A stretch of 64,000 bases of DNA from Prototheca cutis (lineage: Eukaryota; Chlorophyta; Trebouxiophyceae; Chlorellales; Chlorellaceae). Position 1 is the first letter of the stretch, and the number at the start of each line of letters is the position of its first letter. A model generated the notes under the pieces. That model was not told where the DNA came from, made no database searches, and saw only the letters and a program-made list of their open reading frames with translations. This document shows, piece after piece, positions 24,976-33,252 of this stretch. The stretch spans positions 1 through 64,000 of the forward strand of contig BCIH01000019.1 of assembly GCA_002897115.2 (NCBI GenBank), read 5' to 3'. The position numbers and the translations under genes were made by a program.

Positions 24976-25433
24976 ATTGTGGAGGGGCCAGAGATTTTTA
25001 ATATGCTGGCAGGCAAGAAAACACTTGCTTTCTTGGGCTTTTGAATCCGTCCAAGATTTCATCCCCTGCCCAACCCCCTCCTCATTGCAATGGAAATGAT
25101 CGACCGTTTTTCTCTCTGCGCATGCCCCAGAACGCCCACCCATGCCCGGGGGCATTCACTTGAATTCCAACCACAACCCCCGCACCCGCCACTGGCGGTG
25201 CACCGGGCTTGAATGAATTTTGCTAAGCTTGTCCCACGTCGTCGCCGCTCGGAGTGGGCACACTGGGTCGAGAGTTTTGTCGCAAGATTTTGCAAATTCC
25301 CTCTGCCTGTTTTTGCCGTAGGCGCATGGGTGAAGTCACCTCTCCCCGGTGCCCCAAAGGACACTGCTCCCCTTTATTGTGAACTCCTTGGCCGGCATGT
25401 AAAGGAATGCTAAACATTGTTTAAATCATCGAA
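24976..25433. other. Intergenic region between convergent genes
   Basis: 3' flanks of the acyl-CoA synthetase and the TMEM97-like gene. No gene seen. Confidence 0.5.
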
Positions 25434-26361
25434 TCAGACCCACTTGGACTTGGAGCCCCAGGCGTCCCGGGGCGCCGGACGCCCAAAGGGGTGTGGGCTG
25501 AACGCCGTCTTCAGCACGATGAGCAGCGGCATCAGCAGGTACGGTGCGTAGAAAGAAAGCACGACATTCCGGTTGTAGCCGGGGCCATCGTGCACCCAGA
25601 GCTCTGCTAGGATGGGGAACATGGTGGCTGTCACAAAACAGCCGTACATGAGCGCCGGGATCCGGATCCAGTTCTTCCGTGCTGTGGGCGTTTTTTGTCA
25701 TGTTCGAGGAAAGGTTTGTGAGCAGAGGGGTTGTTGTGGTGGTGTCAATGTCAGTCGCTCAAAGAAAGGCCTGGTGCAGCAGCATCCGTCATGCCACCTG
25801 TATCCCATTGGACCCCCACCCACTCCCCCTCCCACCGAGAAAGGCATAGGTGCCGATGAAGAAGAATGGCAGCTGGAGGAACATCTCAGAGTACACAAGG
25901 GACTTGAACCATGGCTTCAGCGGTGGCGTCATCTGCGTAGCGGGGAATGGGCGGGCCAGCGCTGGCCATTACGCACCATGTCCATGGAATCCATGGCACT
26001 CCAAGCAAGGGCGAGAGCTCGTACCCCTTTCTTCCCCACAGCCAGTAAGCCATGCCCACAACACGTTGCCCACCAGGGGGTCATGGTAGCTGTCCAAGTA
26101 CCATTCCGTGAGTTCCAGGAGCTTGGGATGGAACCAATCGTGGCTCACCACTGCATGTTGGTGACGGCGGGGGNGGGGGNTATCGATCATGCCAGCTGGG
26201 AACCCTGCGTGGTACGTCGTCCCCTCCTCGTGATCAGGCCGCGATCCCTGGATGGTCCGGGCATGGACCGGCACCATACCTGCTTGTGAATCGGCAAATA
26301 TTGAAATGAAGATGTGGGAGAACAGGAACAGGGCGATGACAATCTCCAGGAGACGACCCAT
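25434..26361 (-). CDS. TMEM97 / sigma-2-receptor-like EXPERA protein
   Basis: Four-helix endoplasmic reticulum membrane protein of the EXPERA superfamily (TMEM97, EBP, TM6SF). Exons 26280-26361, 26074-26150, 25836-25932, 25434-25681 give 168 codons (167 aa; human TMEM97 is 176). Helix 1 is LLEIVIALFLFSHIFISIF with the conserved D after it (ADSQA). The ELTEWYLDSYHDPL and PPLKPWFKSLVYSEMFLQLP segments match the family, the latter including the conserved Glu. The last helix is FYAPYLLMPLLIVL. The C-terminus is basic (WGSKSKWV), as for ER-retained members. Family members handle sterols or bind sterol-like ligands; function here is inferred. Confidence 0.9.
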
Positions 26362-26532
26362 GGTGCTGGACGTCTGGCTGGTTTGCCGGTGTGAGTACTG
26401 CAGCCCAGAGCCGTATTCCCTTACAGTTGATCACTACAATTTTATTTGTATGCCCAAAAGGACACTCGTTCTGAGAATTACAATTGTGGCCGTGCTGAGG
26501 CTGTCATCGCAAAACGATCACGCATAGCAATC
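26362..26532. other. TMEM97 upstream region up to the transposon
   Basis: Short region between the TMEM97-like start codon and the left TA of the Fanzor element. The insertion sits only about 170 bp upstream of that start codon, so promoter effects are possible. Confidence 0.5.
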
Positions 26533-26534
26533 TA

Positions 26535-26555
26535 CCATGCAGGGCAAAAATAATG
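26535..26555 (+). repeat. Left terminal inverted repeat of Fanzor element
   Basis: Starts CCATGCAGGGCAAAAATA directly after TA; pairs with 28823-28842. Confidence 0.85.
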
Positions 26556-26689
26556 CAGCCAGCTCAGCCAGCAACAGCGTCACATCACCCCGGGGGTTGC
26601 TGGGCATCACGGATGGCCCGAAAATTTTCACTCTCTGCATGGCAATAGGAAGGTGGATGACCATCTTAATGATGGACCACCTCCGGGGC

Positions 26690-26815
26690 TGTTTTTCCTT
26701 TCCGGGCCAAGGAGCACAGGGCTCGTTGCCCCGGGAAGGGAGCCCCCAGGGCTTCGGACCCCAGGGCTGCTTTCCCTTTCCGGGGTAGGGAAGGAGCCCC
26801 GGGGGTTCCCACCCC
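26690..26815. repeat. GC-rich inverted and tandem repeats next to the Fanzor 3' end
   Basis: Repeated CCGGG...AAGGGAGCCCC units on both strands. The arms CCCCGGGAAGGGA (about 26729) and, inverted, CCCCGGAAAGGGA (from 26785) can fold into a strong hairpin just downstream of the Fanzor stop. The segment is absent from the short derivative. Confidence 0.65.
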
Positions 26816-26830
26816 CAGTTGGGAAGGCTA

Positions 26831-28470
26831 TTACCCCTCATGATAGATGGATGTATGTTCATCAGCACTGCGGCGCTGGAAGTGCTCCAGCCGTTGGCCG
26901 GTCTTCCGCAGAGTCTGCACGATGTGCTTCATGTTCAGACACGCCATCAGGTCTCTGTTCCAGAGACGATGCTCGCCCTTCAAGGGCCGGCACTCCTCGT
27001 TGGTGCAGTGCAGCAGCCCGTGGCACAGCACCTCGGGCGTCTGCTCCCTGTAGTGCAGGCGTGGGTTGGGCACGCGGAGGAACGTCTCCACCGTGCANNN
27101 NNNNNNNNNNNNNNNNNNNNNNNNNNNNNNNNNNNNNNNNNNNNNNNNNNNNCGGAGCTTCCGGAAGATGGGCTTGGCATAGTGCTTGCTGAGCGTCGCC
27201 TCGACTTGGCCGAACACGCGCAGGTACGCCAAGAAGTCTGCCACAGTGCAGGCCNTGNNCCCGTTNGGNGCCTCGGNGGCCAGGCGCTGCAGGGCCTTGC
27301 GCACNCCCTTGGTCATGAGCCTCTCACACAGCCTCCGGAACTTGCGCGACCGTGTGAGGAACGCCCACTCCCTGCTGCTGATCCGCATGGTCAGGCGGCA
27401 TCCCGTCTTGTGGCTCGAGTCCTCGTGCATGCAGTACATCAAGTCCCCNCGGCCGGGGNCAATGAACACACACTTGCCGAGCTGCTCTAGCTCCTCGGGG
27501 CTGAGGTCATCGANGTAGCGCAGGCCCTCGAGGCCTCGGCGCTTCACGACTCTGCGTCGTGCGGCCGGCTGCTGCGCACCCGCGCATCCACCTCCTTCCG
27601 GCGGTCCTTGATGTTGAGGATTAGGCTCATGGTGCCCCGAATGTGCTCGCCAAAGTGCTTGCGGACGTTGGCCTCCACCGCAGCGCACTGTGTTTCCCCC
27701 CAGTACTTGGCATCCTGCACGTCAAGGAGCACCCAGCTCGTCTACCACGTGGTCTGGGCCATTATGTGCCAATCCATTATAGACAATCCTGTATTCAGCC
27801 CGCGATGCCAGCAGCACATGCAACCACAACTCAAATCAGTCACCTGGTTCGGTGCGTGGTAGAACTGCCGCCGCTCGTACGCAGTCGCCTGCTGGAACAT
27901 GGGCCAGGACCTCTNGAAACGGGCACGGAAGTACGTCGTTTCGTCGTTGCNTGTTTTCCTCCTAGGGTAGCTGACCATGTAAAGGAAGGCCTCGGCAAAG
28001 AACCTGGGACAGATGAACCGCGTTGCAAAGTCCGCACTGCCCGCCTCGTCCTCCTCGAGCAACATGAGCGCGGCAAAGTGCGAGGCGTGCTGCTTCACGG
28101 GATGCATCTTTTGGACGTACTGCTCCAGAGGACGATGGAACAGGCGCTTCCAGTGGCCAGCACAGAGGCCTTGGCGGCCGTAAAGACGCCCTTGAGCACC
28201 TCCCGCCCGCGGCCCCAAAAGTCGTGGTCCATTGACCTCGCAATCCTGCTGTAACAATGGGTGGATGGATTGGGCAGGGCGGCGTGAAGTCTCCCACCTT
28301 CGGCACCTTCGGTTGGGGGCCCGTTAGAATGCCAACGCGCACGGGACAGCACCGCCTTCCAGAACAGGAACTCACGAGCTGATGTCGACCTGGCTCTCCT
28401 ATTCGTCCAGAAGACCGTGGAACCTGCGCTGCCAGGTCGCACGCACTGACGCCTTGACGGTCGTCATGGC
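26831..28470 (-). pseudogene. Fanzor-type RNA-guided nuclease (eukaryotic TnpB homologue), interrupted
   Basis: Minus-strand gene inside the transposon. The C-terminal two thirds (27560-26831) reads as one frame apart from a 55-N gap. RuvC-like start: GKCVFI-x-PG-x-GDLMYCMHED, where the two ambiguous codons are GNC (Asp fits) and CGN (Arg). After the gap come the zinc-ribbon half CTNEEC and the final RuvC Asp in RLWNRDLMACLNM, the order found in TnpB/Fanzor. The middle acidic residue probably lies in the gap. N-terminal part: KMHPVKQHASHFAALMLLEE (about 28110-28050), then a likely intron 27843-27719, then NVRKHFGEHIRGTMSLILN. Frame breaks at about 27555 and 28155 and at least ten ambiguous bases suggest a decayed copy or a collapsed multicopy consensus. 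Start codon not assignable. Nuclease activity of this copy is doubtful. Confidence 0.8.
27098..27152. other. Assembly gap (55 N) inside the Fanzor gene
   Basis: Unresolved bases; the missing protein part should contain the second RuvC acidic residue and the first zinc-ribbon half. Confidence 0.95.
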
Positions 28471-28555
28471 GCCCCTGGGCGCCTCCTGCCCGCTACCCCA
28501 AAAGTTGCGGGCCATTCGTTTTGCACCCGTCATTGTAATGGGTGCATGAAATAGG
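28178..28555. repeat. Imperfect direct duplication within the transposon
   Basis: The segment 28178-28270 (gacgcccttgagcacctccc, then ccccaaaagtcgtggtccat) is repeated at 28458-28555 (ggcgcccctgggcgcctcct, then ccccaaaagttgcgggccat), each followed by tgtaa..atggg. Both halves encode similar peptides on the minus strand (KASVLAT-WKRLFH and KASVRATWQRRFH). Confidence 0.65.
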
Positions 28556-28822
28556 CAGGTCAGCAGGGAATTCCCGTACGTTATGCCGAGTTCCCACTGG
28601 CCGAGTTCCCACTGGCCGACCCTCCTCGGAAGACCCAGTGCTGTGCCAGGGGCGACTTCCAGGACCTCCTAAAACCTCCTTGCACGACCTGCCCTGCCTT
28701 TCAAGAAGGAACCCAGCCCATTCTCTGAGCCATGAGGCAAGGGAATGCAGTCCGACAGGCATCTTGTTTGAAAAACATGCCCCTGCTGTGCAGGTGGGAG
28801 TCGATGAATCTCGACAAGGTTT

Positions 28823-28842
28823 CATCATTTTGCTCTGCATGG
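28823..28842 (-). repeat. Right terminal inverted repeat of Fanzor element
   Basis: Minus-strand CCATGCAGAGCAAAATGA, followed on the plus strand by TA at 28843-28844. Confidence 0.85.
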
Positions 28843-28984
28843 TAGAGGAACGATTTCTTTTTCAATCGAATCTCTGGGGTGACGGCAGCCCCGCAAATCA
28901 ATGCCAGTTCCAGCCCTTCCAGCCCTCCAGTGCCGCACCCCCTTGTCCCGCACCACAAAAATGCTTGCTCGGCGCCCAGACAAC

Positions 28985-29440
28985 AGTGCATGAACAGCAC
29001 CCCGCCANAACGGAGCATACTTGCGGGCAATCATTCTTCGAAGTTCGCGCGGTGCGCACACGCGGAGGTAGCGCCATCCACACGGCGCGTACCGGCTCTC
29101 GCAGTGCTTGTTACCTCATATGTAAATAGGATAGGCCTTCTTATATGATATATTACACAAATTGGGGCTGCCTATGTGCAGTTGTTAAGGTTTCCCGGCA
29201 GGCCGCCTCAAGCCGCCCTAATCCGCGATGCCGGAGGTGCCCGGGGGGGATTGGGAGCCTGGGTCACACCCAATCTGGGCCCTCTGAACAACCGCTTTCA
29301 GGGGGGATTCCACAAGACAGCCTCCCAACCATGCCTACATATCTATATTAAGTGGTCCCTAGTCAAGGCAAGGGAAGTAATGCCCGGACAACGGCTTGTT
29401 GGCAGCTTAATCTGGGCGCCAGGTTCAAGGTCCACANTGG
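28985..29440 (+). repeat. Diverged dispersed repeat, copy A (about 455 bp)
   Basis: Collinear with 59066-59515 at roughly 60-70 percent identity by eye. Shared blocks include aacggagcatac followed by gggcaat/aggcaat, tcatatgtaa.atag / tcatatatgagcataatag, gattccacaaga / gattccgcaaga, and ggcag..t..tctggg.gccag. No coding capacity or inverted ends recognised. Copy A begins about 140 bp right of the Fanzor element. Confidence 0.65.
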
Positions 29441-29952
29441 NCAGTGCACAGGCAACCGTTTGTTTGGGCCTCCATTGTTGAACCGCATGACTCCACATGC
29501 TCTATGTGGATGCCGACTCAGCTGGTCTGACATAGTGCGGAGTTGCGGCGTGGAAGCGGACGAACCACCTAGGACCTGGGGCTGCAAACTCTCAGTGACG
29601 GCGAAGATGCCGTCCAAATTCAGGTGGTGCAACCGCGTGGGGCAACCCCGCAAGTGTCTGATCGAGTGCTTGAGATCCCCGTCGATCAAGTAGGTGCGTG
29701 TATTGACATTCTGAGTGTGAATTGGGGTCCCTGCGACCTGAATTCATTGTGACGATTGGCTCCCCAACCTCTGTCGATCACGGCTTTGGACTTCAGGGCG
29801 ATTCTGTGTCAGGGGCTCCCTGAGGANGCAATTCCCAGTTGGCCCATCCACCCTCCATTCAGGACCCCATATTTCCCTTGACCCTTCTGTTGACCAAGAA
29901 ATCATTACACTCTGCTGCACACAGTCCGGGGATCTGCAACAATGCTGCCTGC
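29441..29952. other. Intergenic region, possible gene remnant
   Basis: A 108-codon minus-strand frame at 29363-29689 contains a leucine-rich-repeat-like phrase (HLRGCPTRLHHLNLDG) but no start context, partner exons or continuation. It could be a remnant of an LRR or F-box gene, or chance. Ambiguous bases lie at 29438, 29442 and 29826. Confidence 0.3.
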
Positions 29953-32595
29953 TCACAGCTTGACCGTCTCCTCTTTTGTGTCCAGCACGACCGTGACGTC
30001 CGCAGGCTCCACGCGGAAATCGTCGTCACAAAACTTGCTGCCAAGCAGCTCTCGCCGTGCGTCCTCCTGCTCCTTAATAAACGCAGCCTTGCCCGCCAGC
30101 CACTCCTGCCACTCCTCCATGAGCTTCTGCCGCGCCGCCAGAATCTCCGTGTCCGCCTGTGGGGGGGCCGATCCGCAGCCATTTTTGTTTGTTTGGGAGC
30201 GGGACCCGGACGTGCCTGTAGTCTGCATCCCACATCAATCGATTCCCTCAAATCATCAAAATCCAAACCCCCAATCCAGGGGGGAAAATTTCCACAAAAA
30301 CGGTTCGCTGCCGGCGCCGCCAGCTCACCTGCATCAACAGCGCCTCGTCCTCCTCGTCGTACTTCTTGCTGTACTGCTTCAGGTTCTTCTGGATGGCGGC
30401 CAGCTTGTCCGCGCTGAGCAGCGTGGCTGGCCGCGGCCGCCATATAAACTGGTAAAACCGGTTGCGCTCCACCTTGTACAGCAGCTGCCCTGCGAACGAC
30501 CAGATGTAGTACCCGTTGTCGGTACTGTTCTGCGCGTTGACCACGGTCGCCAGGTACCGACCGGTGGGGTCCCAGTGGGCCTCGGTGGCCATGTAGTGCT
30601 CGCCCGCGCTCATCAGAGTCATGTCGTTGACATCCCAAAACTCCATCAGGCCGTTTTGGGTGTGCTTGGTGCCCGCGAGCACCAGGAACCGGCCCTGGGG
30701 GCTCCAGTGCAGCGACGCCGCCTGCTTGTTGGTCAGCGTGTGCAGGTGCGCGACGCCCCGGGTCCCGGGNAGCTTCTCGTCGCGCATGGTGTAGATGGAC
30801 ACGCTCAGGCGCGAGCCGTCGCCGTGGAGCACGGCGAACCGCGCGCCGTGCGGCTCCCACGCCAGTGTGTGCACCTTTTCAGACTTGTTGGGCAGCTCCA
30901 GCATGTCGATCGGGACGCCCTTCTCGCGGAGGGCGAACAACTCAAAGTGGTGCGTCGTCGACTTGTGTGACTTTGTCCACTGCTCCACCATCACCGCCAG
31001 GAAATCGCCCTGCGGGTGCCAGCTCATCTGCACGCCCGCGACGGAATGCAGGTTCTTGGCACGCAACTCCTCACGCCCGGGGATGCGGATCAGCGCCACG
31101 CGTGCGGGCATGTTACCCTCCTCCGCCTGCCACGCCGCGAGCACTGGTTCCGCGGGAGACCACGACAGACTCTGGACATTGTCAAGACGAATGGACTTCT
31201 TGTCCAGCAGACCGAACGAGGGAGATTCATACACCGCCACGCCGCCGCGCTTGAGGTGGGCGAGGTACGTCTTGGGTGCTTCGTCCTCCCGCGCATTGTA
31301 GTCTGCCAGAGAAAACATTCCACACCCCGACCACCGGAAGGCGTCCCAGGACATGCCGCCGCCGGGGCGGGCCATGGCGCCGACTGCGTAGTCGGCCTGG
31401 GGCCCGTTGAACACGCGGAGCTTGCGCCCGCTGCGCACATCCCAGACCTGGAGCAGGAACCCGGGGCCGTCGCGGGGTCCCGCGGGCGCAGTCTCGCTGA
31501 ATGTCGTCAGGTACCGCTCGTCGCCGGAGAAACTCACGCGCTGGACGCCCAGGTGTGAAAAGCGCTGCAGGCGCACGAATCCTTCGCCGCCCCAGACCGC
31601 CACGCCCTGGCGATGCAGCGTCGCGATCAGCGACCCACGGGGCGTCCAGACCACGTACGAGTCGGTCCACACCGCGCGGCGGTAGACCTCCTCTGCCTGC
31701 TGCTTGGCCGGGTCGTTCCAGTAGACCTCCGTCTCGTCACCAAACCGAACAACAAACTGGTCACGGCCGCGGCGGTCGGACAGCCACGACCACATGGACT
31801 CGGGCACCTCGCGCGGGCGCGGCTCAGGGGGGGCGTACTCCTCGGGCACGCCCGCCAGGCGCTCCGCCTCGTCGTACAGCGTCGCCGAGAACCGGTGCGC
31901 TTTGTCCAGCGCATAGCCGTCCAGTGCAGCCTGCGCGGCACGGGCCTGCTCGGGCGTCGCATACTCCACGAACACGCAGCCCTTTGACAGGCCGGTGGCC
32001 TCGTCCACAGGGTGCCACAGCCCATTCTCGCGAATCTGGCCGGGCCCGCTCAGAATCTTCGTCAGAATGGCCGTCAGCTTGCCGTACTTTTCCGCAGGAA
32101 CCTTGGGAATGCCATCCACCACTGCAATGTGTTGTGTGATGGGTGGGAACATGTCGGTGGCAGTGTTGCAACATGCATGTCGCCCGTCCGTCGCTCGGTT
32201 GGTTGGGCACATGTAGGGACACGCTGAATGGGTCTGTTCGGTGTGTGGGCGCCTTTGGGAGGGAGACATGAAAGGGGTCTCCTCCTACTCACCCATGCAC
32301 TGCCCACAGGTGCTGCACCACCTGTGCACCATCCACAGAGCGCCAAGTTAGGCTCTCACTCGCACGAGGGGCCCCACCCAACCCACGCGCAAAAACATGA
32401 ACGCGCACCGAGAACGTTGGCGAATCCAGACTCGGCCTGGCCCTCCTCAACCACCTCCTCCTCGTCCTCGCTGGGGATGCCGAAGTCATCACCGTCGGGC
32501 AGCATCACATCGGCCAGGTCAAACTCTCCAAAGGGAAAGCCCGCCGGCTGCCCCTCGAACATTTTCTCCTCATCGGGCCGCAGTGCCAGAGACAT
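29953..32595 (-). CDS. Eukaryotic translation initiation factor 3 subunit B (eIF3b)
   Basis: Core scaffold of eIF3, which loads mRNA and initiator tRNA on the 40S ribosome. Exons 32409-32595, 30329-32121 and 29953-30156 give 728 codons (727 aa), normal for plants and fungi. The first exon encodes an acidic N-terminus (FGIPSEDEEEVVEEGQ). The RRM occupies about residues 63-145 (VVDGIPKVPAEKYGKL to GCVFVEYATPEQARAA). A nine-bladed WD40 propeller follows (YLTTFSETAP, SLSWSPAEPVLAAWQ, EAHWDPTGRYLATVV). The C-terminal helix (KLMEEWQEWLAGKAAF) is the eIF3i-binding region. One ambiguous base at 30770 leaves one residue unknown. Confidence 0.96.
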
Positions 32596-33252
32596 GGTCG
32601 CTCGAGCACGCCTCCAAGGCCCTGCCGCCGGTGGGGGTCGCCGACTGCGCGCTGATCCACTCCTCTGTCAGCGTGAACAGGCGCCGCAATCCCTTTTGTA
32701 TGGAAGGTCCCGTCAGGATATACCGTGCTTTGAGCAGACCGGTCCAGCGGGAATGGTCAGGGCGCAGGAAAGAGAATGCGTCTCCCCGGTGCTGGGGCCC
32801 TGCGAGGTGGCGGGAAACGATTGCCGGCGATGCTGTTTTCAAGTTCGGACCATCGGCTGTCCTCGACCAATGGTGCGAGCGCACAGCTCTCATGCCCAAG
32901 ATACAATTTCTCTGTGCGTGTGTGTGCGTTCCATGACGGGCTGCAGGCCCACGTCTCGTGACGCGTGATGATGCTCGCTTGCAGCGAGGCTGGTCCTCCA
33001 GCTGCGGACCCCTGTTGACCCCGGCCTGTGGCTGGGGCAGTGGTCCCACCAACCCCGGCTCCGCTGGTACTTTGCATGCCAAGTTACGCCAGAGAAATGA
33101 AGTCTTGAAAGCAACAGAGGGATCAGTGTTTCTGAGCGTGTCCTGGGACCCAAACATTGTTCCAGGCAGCAGCTTTGTTTGGTGCGCTGGAATGGTTCAG
33201 GAAAGCGGGGTTTGGGGGGCCTTCACAGAACAGCCAGCTCCAACAGCACATG
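32596..33252. other. Intergenic region between eIF3b and SMC6
   Basis: Upstream of eIF3b and downstream of SMC6, both minus. A long minus-strand open frame here (32570-33157) has no family signal and probably reflects GC-rich sequence or 5' leader. Confidence 0.45.

Larger units (their letters stand above)
26535..28842. mobile_element. DNA transposon with TA target duplication carrying a Fanzor gene
   Basis: Left end CCATGCAGGGCAAAAATA (26535 onward) and right end, read on the minus strand from 28842, CCATGCAGAGCAAAATGA, form terminal inverted repeats of about 20 bp with few mismatches. TA dinucleotides flank both ends (26533-26534 and 28843-28844), the duplication expected of Tc1/mariner-type integration. 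The interior holds a minus-strand Fanzor-like gene and no frame resembling a DD(E/D) transposase. Length is about 2.3 kb plus whatever a 55-N gap (27098-27152) hides. Both ends recur in a short copy at 63409-63771, which independently confirms the boundaries. Confidence 0.88.

Noticed and set aside
28480..28620. Possible CRISPR-like or satellite array (gagttcccactggcc repeated)
   Set aside because: Only two adjacent copies of about 18 bp; too few and without spacers.
29363..29689. Leucine-rich-repeat-like minus-strand frame
   Set aside because: Only one phrase is LRR-like; no neighbouring repeat units, start or partner exons. Mentioned as a possible remnant only.
32570..33157. 195-codon minus-strand frame upstream of eIF3b
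   Set aside because: No family pattern; overlaps the eIF3b start region and intergenic DNA.
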